Below, one piece after another: positions 1 to 8,211 of a DNA stretch of 64,000 nucleotides. Numbering within the stretch: position 1 is the stretch's first letter; every line of letters starts with the position of its first letter. The notes under the pieces are model-generated. The model saw nothing but the letters and a program-made list of their open reading frames with translations. It made no database searches and was not told the origin of the DNA. Made by a program: the position numbers and the translations under genes. Source of the stretch: Tepidimonas taiwanensis (GTDB lineage Bacteria; Pseudomonadota; Gammaproteobacteria; Burkholderiales; Burkholderiaceae_C); assembly GCF_020162115.1 (NCBI RefSeq), contig NZ_CP083911.1:248001-312000 (forward strand). The letters are read 5' to 3'.

Positions 1-294
1 GCGTACCGCGCAATCAAGGCGCTGTCGGGCGGCGGCCTGCACCCGGTGGTCGTGGCGCTGCCCGACGAGGGCGACGAGACGATGGCGCCCCACGGGGCGC
101 TGCAGGCCGCCCTGGCGGCGCTGCGGCGCACCTGCCACCAGCACCTGCGCGCCGTTCCGCCGGTGTGGACGCTGGGGTATCATGCACAACGATCGGCCGA
201 TCCCGCCGGGGAGGGGACGCTGCTGCGGGTGCTCGAAGCGGCCTGGACGCTGGAAGCACCTGGCGCGATGGGGGGGCGGCTGCGTCCATGCTGA
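1..294 (+). CDS. FlhG-like MinD/ParA-family flagellar number regulator, 3' end only
   Basis: Partial gene: the reading frame is open from the first base and ends at 292-294, leaving about 97 C-terminal residues. The tail begins YRAIKAL and has no catalytic motif, so the call rests mainly on position: in Burkholderiales the MinD-like ATPase flhG (fleN) normally lies directly before fliA, after flhA and flhF. FlhG ATPases limit flagellum number and position at the membrane. The stop overlaps an in-frame upstream ATG of fliA at 288, so the two genes are probably co-transcribed. The identity cannot be proven from this piece. Confidence 0.55.
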   Translation, partial: AYRAIKALSGGGLHPVVVALPDEGDETMAPHGALQAALAALRRTCHQHLRAVPPVWTLGYHAQRSADPAGEGTLLRVLEAAWTLEAPGAMGGRLRPC

Positions 295-344
295 CCACGC
301 CAGCGCTGACGCCCGCGCGGCCGATCCGACCGCCGGAGTTTTCG

Positions 345-1067
345 ATGTACACGCCCAAGGGCATGCTCGACCGAGACGCGCAACTGCGCCAGTACGCGCC
401 GCTGGTGCACCGGCTGGCGCACCTGATGATCGCGCGCCTGCCGGCCAGCGTCGAGCTCGACGACCTCATCCAGGTCGGCATGATCGGGTTGACGGAGGCG
501 CTGGCGCGTTACGAGCCGTCGATGGGCGTGCAGTTCGAAACCTTCGCCAGCCAGCGCATCAAGGGCGCGATGCTCGACGAGCTGCGCGACGCGGACTGGA
601 TGTCGCGCGGCTCGCGCAAGCTGCAAAAAGACATCGAATCCGCCATCCACCGGCTGGAACAGCGCCTGCAGCGCCCGCCGCGGGAGTCGGAAATCGCGCA
701 GGAGCTGGGGATGACGCTGGACGAATACCACGAGACGCTCAGCCGCATGCGCGGCACGCAGCTCGTGTATTTGGAAGACCTGGGGGGGCGCAGCGACGAC
801 GGCGAGGAGGGGTTTCTGGAACGCTTCCTGCCGGACGATGCGGAGCAAAACCCCGAGTCGATCCTGGCCGACCGGCGCATGCGCGAGGCGCTCGTCGACG
901 CGATCCAGCGCCTGCCCGAGCGCGAGCAGTACGTGATGAGCATGTACTACGAGCACGACATGAACCTCAAGGAGATCGCCGCCGTGCTCGGTGTAACCGA
1001 ATCGCGGGTCAGCCAGATCCACTCGCAGGCGGTCGCGCGCCTGCGGGCACGGCTGCGCGAGCACTGA
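345..1067 (+). CDS. fliA: RNA polymerase sigma factor for flagellar operons (sigma-28)
   Basis: 240 aa, the usual FliA length. Sigma region 2 is at about residues 15-85 (LDDLIQVGMIGL, then FETFASQRIKGAMLDELR). Region 3 follows, and the region 4 helix-turn-helix is at the C-terminus (LKEIAAVLGVTESRVSQIH). It directs RNA polymerase to late flagellar promoters and is held in check by FlgM, encoded nearby on the other strand. I chose the ATG at 345 because GGAG lies 7 bases upstream and the protein then starts MYTPKGML, as in relatives. An in-frame ATG at 288 overlapping the previous stop would add 19 residues and is the alternative. Confidence 0.95.
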   Translation: MYTPKGMLDRDAQLRQYAPLVHRLAHLMIARLPASVELDDLIQVGMIGLTEALARYEPSMGVQFETFASQRIKGAMLDELRDADWMSRGSRKLQKDIESAIHRLEQRLQRPPRESEIAQELGMTLDEYHETLSRMRGTQLVYLEDLGGRSDDGEEGFLERFLPDDAEQNPESILADRRMREALVDAIQRLPEREQYVMSMYYEHDMNLKEIAAVLGVTESRVSQIHSQAVARLRARLREH

Positions 1068-1099
1068 CGAACGGGCCCGCGCCGCTGTCGGTCGTCGGC

Positions 1100-1498
1100 C
1101 TAGCCGTATCCGCCGCGCCGACCGGGCAGGCGCTGGCGGCCCAGGCTCGCGTAGGCGTTGAGGTCGTCTTGGGGCAGCATTTGCCCGAGCGCCAGCCGCG
1201 CGCTGGCCGACAGCCGCCCCTGCAGTTCGGCCAGCAGCCGCAGCCGCTGGCCGATCTCATCCAGCAGGCGATTGACCTCCGCGGTCCGGGCCGGGGCTTG
1301 CCCGACTGCCGGCAGTTGGGCGCGAACCGCCGTGAACGCGTGCGCCAACTCGGCGATGCCGGCCAGCCACCCGTCGGCGTCGATCTCTCCCGCGGCGTGT
1401 CGCGTGGTGAGGTTCAGCGCTTCGTCGAGTCGATCGCGCAGGTGGCGCAGTTTGTCCAACCCATCCGTGTTCGGTGCAGGGGCTACGCCGTGCGCCAT
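1100..1498 (-). CDS. flgN: FlgN-type flagellar export chaperone
   Basis: 132 aa, rich in leucine and arginine and predicted mostly helical (LRHLRDRLDEALNL, LLDEIGQRLRLLAELQGRL), as expected for FlgN. FlgN is the cytosolic chaperone that delivers the hook-filament junction proteins FlgK and FlgL to the export gate, and both are encoded in this window. It sits 10 bases after flgM on the same strand, the standard flgM-flgN pair. The family is poorly conserved, so the call leans on context. The ATG at 1498 gives a normal length. The gene converges on fliA with a 32-base gap. Confidence 0.8.
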   Translation of the reverse strand: MAHGVAPAPNTDGLDKLRHLRDRLDEALNLTTRHAAGEIDADGWLAGIAELAHAFTAVRAQLPAVGQAPARTAEVNRLLDEIGQRLRLLAELQGRLSASARLALGQMLPQDDLNAYASLGRQRLPGRRGGYG

Positions 1499-1508
1499 CG
1501 CGTCTGGT

Positions 1509-1844
1509 TCAAGAGGAACGACGCGCCCCGGAGGCCACACCCAGGAGTTCGCGTGCGTTGGCGAGCAGCTTGTCGGCAATCGCTTCGGCGTTGACCGAGA
1601 AGCGGCCACTCTGGATCGCGGTGCGGATCGCTTCGACCTTCGCTGCGTCGAAGCTGTCGGTGCCCGAGCGCGCGATCCCGTTGGTCATCGCCTGTGTCAC
1701 CGGGGAGAGCTGGACCCGCGTGCCCGCGGCCTCGGCCGCGGTGGCGCTGCTGCCGGCGGCTGACGTGCTCGCCCCCTCCGCGGTGCGCTTGGTCACCGGA
1801 GTCGACAGTCCGAACTTGGCTTCAGGCGAGTTGTTGACTTTCAT
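1509..1844 (-). CDS. flgM: Anti-sigma-28 factor FlgM
   Basis: 111 aa. The N-terminal half is low complexity (Ala/Thr/Ser), matching the unfolded half of FlgM that allows export. The C-terminal half contains the sigma-28-binding helices (AKVEAIRTAIQSGRFSVN, AIADKLLANARELLG). FlgM binds FliA until the hook-basal body is finished and is then secreted through it, releasing FliA for late genes. A consensus sigma-28 promoter lies about 40 bases upstream (1884-1910), which would give the usual feedback in which FliA drives its own inhibitor. flgN follows. Confidence 0.93.
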   Translation of the reverse strand: MKVNNSPEAKFGLSTPVTKRTAEGASTSAAGSSATAAEAAGTRVQLSPVTQAMTNGIARSGTDSFDAAKVEAIRTAIQSGRFSVNAEAIADKLLANARELLGVASGARRSS

Positions 1845-1883
1845 GGCACGCTCCAGACCCGGATAACGAGTCGCTTGAGAGCG

Positions 1884-1910
1884 TTATCGGCTGGATGAAC
1901 CGGGACTTTA
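1884..1910 (-). promoter_or_regulatory. Sigma-28 promoter of flgM-flgN
   Basis: Read on the minus strand: TAAAGTCC, an 11-base spacer, then GCCGATAA. The -10 matches the FliA consensus fully, the -35 matches 6 of 8, and the spacing is exactly the consensus TAAAGTTT-N11-GCCGATAA. It ends about 40 bases before the flgM start. Confidence 0.9.
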
Positions 1911-1963
1911 CCCCTTTTTTGACGCCCCGTGTTTTTTGATGCGCCGTGTGATCGGGCTGTGCG

Positions 1964-2797
1964 TCACAGCGGCAGCGCGACCGTCTCGGCGTCGATCACG
2001 GTGCCGGTGAGCACGCGTTTGCTGGGCAGGCGCACCCGCACCGGTTCGCCCAGGCGCCCGTGCCCCAGCGCCTCGCCGACCGCGGTGAGCACAAAACCCC
2101 GCCCCTCGACGCGCAGGCGGACCGTCGCGCCGGTTTCGAACACCTGCGGGGCCCTTACCACCCCGGTGCGCAGCACCTGCCCGGCGGCCAGGCCCCGGGC
2201 GGCCTCGCGTCCCTGCCAGTCCTCCGGCCGCACGAGGACGGTGTCGCGTTGGGCGGTCCATTCGACCTCCGCGGCCTCCGCGTGCTCTGGCCCGAGCGCC
2301 TCGCCCGGCGCCACCGGCCGACGCAGCACCCACCCCGGCCCCCAGACCCGCACCGTGACCGGCAGAAATACGTTCCACGCGACCGGCCCCGCGGTGCAGC
2401 GCAGCCCGATACGGCTGCGGCCCCACAGCCGCGTCTGCGGTGGCAGATAGGGTTCGACGCGCTGGCACGGCGCCAGACGCAGGCGGGGGTCGAGCGTGCC
2501 GACCTCCACCTCGGCCCGCAGCGGCAGCGGCGCTTCGCCCGCGCGCAGCTGCGCGTTCACGGTCGCGTCCAGCCACGGGCCGACCAGCGCGCCCCACGGG
2601 GAGGGTGTGGCGGATGCGGCCGCTGCGGGGGCGCCGGCCACCGGCAGCATCGCCACCATCAGCGCGAATAGCAGGGACCCGCGCCGCCCAACCGACCGCA
2701 ACCACAGCGACCGCAACCACGCTGAACGAACCGACGCCCCCCCCGCGCGGTGGCGCGGGCGCAGCGGGCCGATGGGGGGCAGGCGCGGCGTGTCCAT
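1964..2797 (-). CDS. flgA: Flagellar P-ring assembly chaperone FlgA
   Basis: 277 aa. A basic N-terminal stretch is followed by a hydrophobic segment (LLFALMVAMLPVAGAPAAAA) that serves as signal peptide for export to the periplasm. The C-terminal two thirds is the SAF/ChapFlgA region (PVAPGEALGPEHAE, RGLAAGQVLRTGVV, VLTAVGEALGHGRLGEPVRVR). FlgA assists FlgI polymerisation into the P ring. I use the ATG at 2797; a GTG two codons upstream is possible. The leader is longer than usual and its codons hold a short imperfect repeat (ACCGCAACCAC twice near 2692-2719). It is divergent from flgB. Confidence 0.93.
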   Translation of the reverse strand: MDTPRLPPIGPLRPRHRAGGASVRSAWLRSLWLRSVGRRGSLLFALMVAMLPVAGAPAAAASATPSPWGALVGPWLDATVNAQLRAGEAPLPLRAEVEVGTLDPRLRLAPCQRVEPYLPPQTRLWGRSRIGLRCTAGPVAWNVFLPVTVRVWGPGWVLRRPVAPGEALGPEHAEAAEVEWTAQRDTVLVRPEDWQGREAARGLAAGQVLRTGVVRAPQVFETGATVRLRVEGRGFVLTAVGEALGHGRLGEPVRVRLPSKRVLTGTVIDAETVALPL

Positions 2798-2885
2798 GAT
2801 CACGTTGGCACTGTACGCCGGTGGCGCCGCGCCAAAGCCGCCAATTGCGCCGCTGCGGCCCCGCTTTTCCGGGCCTGCCGCGGAC

Positions 2886-2912
2886 TCAAGTTTTTGACAA
2901 TCCCGTCAACAC
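2886..2912 (+). promoter_or_regulatory. Possible weak sigma-28-like promoter before flgB
   Basis: TCAAGTTT, an 11-base spacer and GTCAACAC lie about 50 bases before flgB. The -35 half is good but the -10 half matches the FliA consensus at only about 4 of 8 positions. In this order early flagellar operons may instead use FlhDC with sigma-70. Confidence 0.3.
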
Positions 2913-2960
2913 CCCCCGCCCGAGCGGTGGGTCATCCACCGAAGCCGTCGAGAGGCCGCC

Positions 2961-3407
2961 ATGTTCAACCGTTGGACCGAGCGCATGGACCTGCTGGGGC
3001 AGGCGCTGCAGCTGCGCGCCTACCGGCAGCAGGTGCTGGCCAGCAACATCGCCAACGCCGACACGCCGGGTTACGTGGCGCGGGATTTCGACTTCCGCGC
3101 GGCGCTGGCGCGCGCGCAGGGTGGTCAGGGTGGCGTGACGCCCACCAACCCGTCGACGGTCAGCGCCGCCGACGGACTCGCGGGCAGCGATCCGCGCCAC
3201 CTGCGCACTGTGCACAGCCGCGACGGTGTCGCCGACCGCGCACGGTTAGCCTACACCGCGCGCACGCAGCCGTCGCTGGACCAGAACACCGTGGACCTGG
3301 ACCAGCAGCGTGCCAACTTCGTCGACAACGCGGTGCAGTACGAAACGACGCTGCGCTTCATCAACGGGCACGTGAAGACGATGCTCAGCGCCATCCAGGG
3401 GCAGTGA
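2961..3407 (+). CDS. flgB: Flagellar proximal rod protein FlgB
   Basis: 148 aa. The N-terminal rod motif is clear (RQQVLASNIANADTPGYVARDFDF), as is the C-terminal helix of axial proteins (NAVQYETTLRFINGHVKTM). FlgB is one of the proximal rod subunits assembled in the periplasm through the type III export apparatus. It is the first gene of a long operon that reads flgB to flgL in one direction, and flgC starts 11 bases after its stop. Confidence 0.97.
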   Translation: MFNRWTERMDLLGQALQLRAYRQQVLASNIANADTPGYVARDFDFRAALARAQGGQGGVTPTNPSTVSAADGLAGSDPRHLRTVHSRDGVADRARLAYTARTQPSLDQNTVDLDQQRANFVDNAVQYETTLRFINGHVKTMLSAIQGQ

Positions 3408-3418
3408 GGAGGGTCGCC

Positions 3419-3823
3419 ATGTCGATGTTCCGGATTTTCGACGTTTCGGGCAGTGCGATCAGCGCGCAGGCGCAGCGTCTCAACACCGTCGCCAGCAACC
3501 TGGCCAACGCCGACGCCGTCGCGGGGCCGGACGGGCAGGCCTACAAGGCGCGGCAGGTCGTGTTCCAGACCGTGCCGATGGGCGAGCCCGCCTCCGCCGG
3601 CGTCAAGGTCAAGACCATCGTCGAGAGCGATGCGCCGAACCGCCGCGTCTACAACCCGCACCACCCCAACGCCGACGCCCAGGGCTACGTGACGTACGCC
3701 AACGTCAATCCGGTGGAGGAGATGGTGCACATGATTGCCGCGGCCCGCTCGTACCAGAACAACGTCGAGGTGATGAACACCGCCAAGACGCTGCTGCTCA
3801 AAACCCTGCAGATGGGGCAGTGA
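3419..3823 (+). CDS. flgC: Flagellar proximal rod protein FlgC
   Basis: 134 aa, normal length. The N-terminal motif (LNTVASNLANADAVAGPDG) and the C-terminal motif (NVNPVEEMVHMIAAARSYQNN) are typical of FlgC. It is a rod subunit, exported and assembled next to FlgB. The ATG at 3419 is preceded by AGGAGGG, a strong ribosome binding site. flgD follows after 21 bases with its own GGAAAGGAG. Confidence 0.97.
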   Translation: MSMFRIFDVSGSAISAQAQRLNTVASNLANADAVAGPDGQAYKARQVVFQTVPMGEPASAGVKVKTIVESDAPNRRVYNPHHPNADAQGYVTYANVNPVEEMVHMIAAARSYQNNVEVMNTAKTLLLKTLQMGQ

Positions 3824-3844
3824 TCCCGCGGAAAGGAGTACGCC

Positions 3845-4501
3845 ATGTTCATGACCGCGATCAGCAACAGCGAGATCGACGCCTACAACGCCCGCGGCGG
3901 CGCACAGGCCGACGCGACCGACCCCAAGGCCGCGCAGGAGCGGTTTCTCAAGCTCTTCGTCGCGCAGCTCAACAACCAGGACCCGCTCAACCCGCTGGAC
4001 AACGCGCAGATGACCACGCAGATGGCGCAGATCAACCAGGTGGTGGGGCTGCAACAGGTCAACGAGACGCTCAAGAACCTGTCGGCGCAGTTCGGCTGGG
4101 TGGGTGCGATGCAGGGCGTGCAGCTCGTCGGCCGCACCGTCGCGACCGAGGGCAACGCCGTGCTGGTGGCCGACGGGCAGGCGAGGGCGGCGTTTAACTT
4201 GGCCGCGGACGCCCAAAGCGTGACTGTGGAATTTCTGGATGCCAATGGCGCGATGGTGGGTACCGTCAACGCCGGGGCGCGCAGCGCTGGGCTACAGACC
4301 CTGCAGTGGTCGTTGGGCGATGTCGACCCCGCGCGCGTTGCCACCATCCGTGTCAGTGCCACTGGCGCAGGGGGGCAAGCGGTGGAGGCAACGCCGCTGG
4401 CGCTGCAGCGCGTGCAGTCCGTCGGCGTGGTCGATGGCACCGTACGGCTGCGCACCGAGCGCGGCACGCTCTCCCAGGATCGGATCCTCGCCTACCTCTG
4501 A
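3845..4501 (+). CDS. flgD: Flagellar hook assembly scaffold FlgD
   Basis: 218 aa. The N-terminal FlgD core (RFLKLFVAQLNNQDPLNPLDN, then QMTTQMAQINQV) is the most conserved part. The rest contains the Ig-like and tudor-like regions that cap the growing hook (residues about 75-215). FlgD sits at the hook tip while FlgE subunits are added and is then shed. Strong GGAAAGGAG precedes the start. flgE follows after 66 bases. Confidence 0.96.
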   Translation: MFMTAISNSEIDAYNARGGAQADATDPKAAQERFLKLFVAQLNNQDPLNPLDNAQMTTQMAQINQVVGLQQVNETLKNLSAQFGWVGAMQGVQLVGRTVATEGNAVLVADGQARAAFNLAADAQSVTVEFLDANGAMVGTVNAGARSAGLQTLQWSLGDVDPARVATIRVSATGAGGQAVEATPLALQRVQSVGVVDGTVRLRTERGTLSQDRILAYL

Positions 4502-4567
4502 CGACCACTCGTTCGCCGATCGCGTCGGATCGCGCCCGCAACCCGTACACACCTGCAGGAGCACACC

Positions 4568-5866
4568 ATGAGCTTTGGAACCGGACTCTCAGGCCTCAAC
4601 GCCGCGAGCAAGAACCTCGACGTGATCGGCCACAACATCGCCAACGCCAACACCACCGGGATGAAGGCCGGCCGCGCCGAATTCGCCGAGATGTACGCCG
4701 CGTCGCTCGGCGCTGCCGGCGGCAGCAACGGCGGCATCGGGGTGGCCGTGGCCACGGTGGCGCAGCTCTTCACCCAGGGCAACCTCAAGATCACGGGGAA
4801 TAACCTGGACATGGCCATCAATGGCGATGGCTTTTTCAAGGTTCGCTCCACATCTGGCGAAGTGATGTACACCCGCAATGGCGAGTTCAAGCTCGACAAG
4901 GACGGCTACATCATCACCAACAACGGCTCGCGCTTGCAAGGGTATTTGCCGGCGGCCCCGGGCGCGCCGATCACGGTGGGGGGCACGCAAGATCTTTTCC
5001 TTCCCACCGGGGCTGCGATTCCGCCGCGCCGCACGGGCACGCTCACCGGGCCCGAAGGGGGGATTCGCGTGACCGCCAACTTGCCTGCCTCGGCCGAGGT
5101 GCTCACGCCGGCCACACCACTGGATGATGCGAGGCGGCGCTACGGGACGGTGGTCAACATTTATGACGAGCAGGGCAACCAGATTCCGTTGCAGCTGTAT
5201 TTCGTGCGCACCAACTACACGGCACCGAATTCGACGTGGACCGTGGTGGGGCGGGTCGAGGGCACGACGCCGTACGAGGCGGTGTTGGGGACGGTGACGT
5301 TCGACGCGGCGGGCGAGGTCACCGGTACGCCCACTATTCAGTTGCCTGCCAACGCGCTACCCGGGGGATCGGTGAGCGCCGGGGTGCCATCGGCCGCATT
5401 TCCCCCGGCTCCCATTCCGATCAACATCGGCAGCGCGGCGGGTGGGTGGACCCTGACCCAGTACGGATCGCCGTTCGCCGTCTACGATGTACGCCAAGAC
5501 GGCTACGCTCCGGGTGAGTTGACGTCTATTGTTGTATCGGAGTCGGGGGTCATCACGGCGCGCTACTCCAACGGGGTGTCGCAAGACGCGGGACAGGTCG
5601 CGCTGGCACGCTTTCGTAACGTGCAGGGCCTGGAGCCCGTCAACGGCGGCTATTGGCGGGAGACCTTCACGTCGGGCAACGCTGTAGAAGGGGCTCCATT
5701 GAGCGGACGCTTCGGAGCGGTGCGCCAAGGGGCGCTAGAGGAGTCCAACGTCGATCTCACGCAAGAGCTGGTCAACATGATCGTGGCTCAGCGCCACTAC
5801 CAAGCCAACGCACAGACCATCAAAACGCAAGACCAGGTACAGCAGACGCTGGTCAACCTGCGCTGA
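4568..5866 (+). CDS. flgE: Flagellar hook protein FlgE
   Basis: 432 aa. The N-terminal axial segment (LNAASKNLDVIGHNIANANT) and the C-terminal segment (ESNVDLTQELVNMIVAQRHY) form the inner tube of the hook. Residues about 140-350 are the outer, surface-exposed domains. In that middle part (about 5100-5600) the codons end more often in A or T than at the two ends, as also seen in flgK and flgL. FlgE polymerises into the universal joint under the FlgD cap. The start has GGAG upstream. Confidence 0.97.
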   Translation: MSFGTGLSGLNAASKNLDVIGHNIANANTTGMKAGRAEFAEMYAASLGAAGGSNGGIGVAVATVAQLFTQGNLKITGNNLDMAINGDGFFKVRSTSGEVMYTRNGEFKLDKDGYIITNNGSRLQGYLPAAPGAPITVGGTQDLFLPTGAAIPPRRTGTLTGPEGGIRVTANLPASAEVLTPATPLDDARRRYGTVVNIYDEQGNQIPLQLYFVRTNYTAPNSTWTVVGRVEGTTPYEAVLGTVTFDAAGEVTGTPTIQLPANALPGGSVSAGVPSAAFPPAPIPINIGSAAGGWTLTQYGSPFAVYDVRQDGYAPGELTSIVVSESGVITARYSNGVSQDAGQVALARFRNVQGLEPVNGGYWRETFTSGNAVEGAPLSGRFGAVRQGALEESNVDLTQELVNMIVAQRHYQANAQTIKTQDQVQQTLVNLR

Positions 5867-5898
5867 TGCTGCGATCGCACGTTTGAGGAGCCCTCGCG

Positions 5899-6639
5899 AT
5901 GGACCGGGTCATCTACACCGCCACGTCCGGTGCCACGGCCGCGATGCACCGGCACCAGGTCATCGCGCACAACCTGGCCAACGTCACCACGACCGGTTTT
6001 CGGGCGGAGCTGTCGACGTTTCGCGCCGTGCCGCTGCGCGGCGAAGGCGCTACGACCCGTGTGCACGCGCTGGAGGCCACGCCCGGTTATCTGGACAAGC
6101 CGGGACCGTTGCAGAACACTGGCCGCGCGCTCGACGTGGCCGCGGTGGGCAGCGCCTTCTTCGCGATCCAGGCGTTGGACGGCACCGAGGCCTACACGCG
6201 CGCCGGCGCCCTGCAGGTCAACGCGCAGGGCAACCTGGTCGGCTTCAACGGCCTGCCGATGCTCGGCGCGGGCGGCGCGCCGATCGCGGTGCCCGAGGGG
6301 GCGCAGGTCACGATCGCGCGCGACGGCACGGTGACGGCCAAGGTGGGCAACGAAGCGCCGCAGGAGATCGGGCGCCTCAAGCTCGTCACGCCGCCCGAGG
6401 GGCAAAAGCTCGTGCGCGGGGACGACGGGTTGTTCCGTTCGCCCGACGGCCAACCGCTGCCGGCCGACGAAGCCGCAACGCTCGTGGACGGGATGCTCGA
6501 GGGCTCCAACGTCGACCCCATCGGCGCAATGGTGGACATGATTGCGGTGGCCCGCCTGTATGAAATGCAGATGAAGCTGCTGCAAAACGCCGAGCGCAAC
6601 GACCAGCAGGCGGCGCAGCTGCTCAGCCTAAACGCCTGA
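5899..6639 (+). CDS. flgF: Flagellar proximal rod protein FlgF
   Basis: 246 aa. It starts MDRVIYTATSGATAAMHRHQ, as FlgF does, with the rod motif HNLANVTTTGF after it. The C-terminal motif is SNVDPIGAMVDMIAVARLYE. FlgF is a rod subunit located between FlgBC and FlgG. GAGGAG precedes the start at the normal distance. It follows flgE by 32 bases and precedes flgG by 16. Confidence 0.97.
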   Translation: MDRVIYTATSGATAAMHRHQVIAHNLANVTTTGFRAELSTFRAVPLRGEGATTRVHALEATPGYLDKPGPLQNTGRALDVAAVGSAFFAIQALDGTEAYTRAGALQVNAQGNLVGFNGLPMLGAGGAPIAVPEGAQVTIARDGTVTAKVGNEAPQEIGRLKLVTPPEGQKLVRGDDGLFRSPDGQPLPADEAATLVDGMLEGSNVDPIGAMVDMIAVARLYEMQMKLLQNAERNDQQAAQLLSLNA

Positions 6640-6655
6640 TACCGGAGAGAACGCC

Positions 6656-7438
6656 ATGATCAACTCGCTGCACATCGCCAAAACCGGCATGCAGGCCCAG
6701 CAGACGCAGCTCGACGTCATTTCGCACAACCTGGCCAACGTCTCGACCGCGGGCTTCAAGCGCGGCACCGCGCTGTTCGAGGACCTGATCTACCAGAACC
6801 TGCGCCAGGTGGGCGGCAACACGGCCGAGAACGCCGAGCTGCCGACGGGACTGCAGATCGGGCTCGGGGTGCGCACGGTGGCCACCGCGCGCACCTACAC
6901 GCAGGGCAACCTGCAGCAGACCGACAACCGGCTGGATGTGGCGATCAACGGCAACGGGTTTTTCCGGGTCCAGTTGCCCGACGGGTCGACCGCCTACACG
7001 CGCGACGGCAGCTTCAAGCTCAACGCCGAGGGGCAGGTCGTCACCAACCAGGGATACCTGCTGGTCGATGGCATCACAGTGCCGGCCAACGCGCAGTCGC
7101 TCACCATCGGCAAGGATGGGGCGGTGACGGTGACGTTGCCGGGGCAGGTTGCACCGCAGCCGATCGGCCAGATCACGCTGGCGACGTTCATCAACCCCGC
7201 GGGTTTGGAACCGCTCGGGCAAAACCTCTTTCGCGAGTCGCCCGCCTCCGGTGAGCCTGCCGAGGGTGTGCCCGGTACAGAGGGGTTTGGGCAAACCCTG
7301 CAAGGCTTTTTGGAGAGCTCCAATGTCAACGTGGTGCAGGAGCTGGTCAACATGATCCAGACCCAGCGCGCCTACGAACTCAACTCCAAGGCGGTGACCA
7401 CGTCCGATCAGATGCTGCAGCGCCTGACGCAGCTGTGA
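6656..7438 (+). CDS. flgG: Flagellar distal rod protein FlgG
   Basis: 260 aa, the exact family length. N-terminal MINSLHIAKTGMQAQQTQLD and HNLANVSTAGFKRG, and C-terminal SSNVNVVQELVNMIQTQRAY, are classic FlgG. It forms the distal rod that crosses the peptidoglycan and outer membrane inside the P and L rings. GGAGAG precedes the start. Confidence 0.98.
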   Translation: MINSLHIAKTGMQAQQTQLDVISHNLANVSTAGFKRGTALFEDLIYQNLRQVGGNTAENAELPTGLQIGLGVRTVATARTYTQGNLQQTDNRLDVAINGNGFFRVQLPDGSTAYTRDGSFKLNAEGQVVTNQGYLLVDGITVPANAQSLTIGKDGAVTVTLPGQVAPQPIGQITLATFINPAGLEPLGQNLFRESPASGEPAEGVPGTEGFGQTLQGFLESSNVNVVQELVNMIQTQRAYELNSKAVTTSDQMLQRLTQL

Positions 7439-7485
7439 TCGCTGCCGTGATGGGCCAACCGCTCGTTTTTCCAGGAGCCGCTGCG

Positions 7486-8175
7486 ATGAAACCCCTGATG
7501 CGCGCGATCGTGGCCGCCGCGGCGGCGGCCACGCTGGCCGGTTGCAACACGCTATCGCAAATCCCGGATGTCGACCTCGCCAAACCGCCGGAGGAGCTCG
7601 TCTATCCGCAGCAGCGCGCGGTCCCGAACCCCGTGCCTACCGGTTCGCTGTACTCGCCGGCGTCGTATCGCCCCGGGTTCGAGGATCACCGCGCGCGGCT
7701 GGTGGGAGACGTGATCACCATCCAGATCACCGAGAACCTGAGCGCCTCGCAAAGCGCGAAGACCGATGTCTCACGCCAGTCGTCCCTGTCGGCCGGGGTG
7801 TCGGCGTTTCCGTTCCTTGGCGCGGGGACGCTGGCCGACCTCAACGCCGGGGCCAAGAGCGCCAACAGCATGAGCGGCGACGGCAAGACCGAGGCGAGCA
7901 ACACCTTCCGCGGGTCGATCACCGCCGTCGTCACGGACGTGCTGCCCAACGGGCACCTGGTCGTCATCGGCGAAAAGCAAATCGGCGTCAACCAGGCGGT
8001 GGACGTGCTGCAGTTTTCCGGCACGGTCGATCCGCGCGCGATCCGCCCGGGCAACACGGTGCTGTCGACGCAGGTGGCCAACGTGCGCGTGCTTTCGCGC
8101 GGCCGGGGGGCACCGGCCGATGCGCAAACATTTGGCTGGTTGGCGCGGTTCTTTTTGACGCTTTTGCCGTTCTAA
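7486..8175 (+). CDS. flgH: Flagellar L-ring lipoprotein FlgH
   Basis: 229 aa with a lipoprotein signal peptide ending in the lipobox LAGC (Cys20). The mature part has the FlgH signatures GSLYSP and RARLVGDVITIQITENLSAS and ends with ADAQTFGWLARFFLTLLPF. FlgH builds the L ring in the outer membrane. I chose the ATG at 7486 because it has AGGAG just upstream and places the lipobox correctly; an in-frame ATG at 7435 would add a non-signal-like leader. Confidence 0.96.
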   Translation: MKPLMRAIVAAAAAATLAGCNTLSQIPDVDLAKPPEELVYPQQRAVPNPVPTGSLYSPASYRPGFEDHRARLVGDVITIQITENLSASQSAKTDVSRQSSLSAGVSAFPFLGAGTLADLNAGAKSANSMSGDGKTEASNTFRGSITAVVTDVLPNGHLVVIGEKQIGVNQAVDVLQFSGTVDPRAIRPGNTVLSTQVANVRVLSRGRGAPADAQTFGWLARFFLTLLPF

Positions 8176-8211
8176 AGTTTTTCCACAATCGGTTCGACGA
8201 GGTGTCCTGCC

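Noticed and set aside
288..344. Longer fliA beginning at the ATG at 288
   Set aside because: The added 19 residues are not seen in the family, and the ATG at 345 has a good ribosome binding site; kept only as an alternative.
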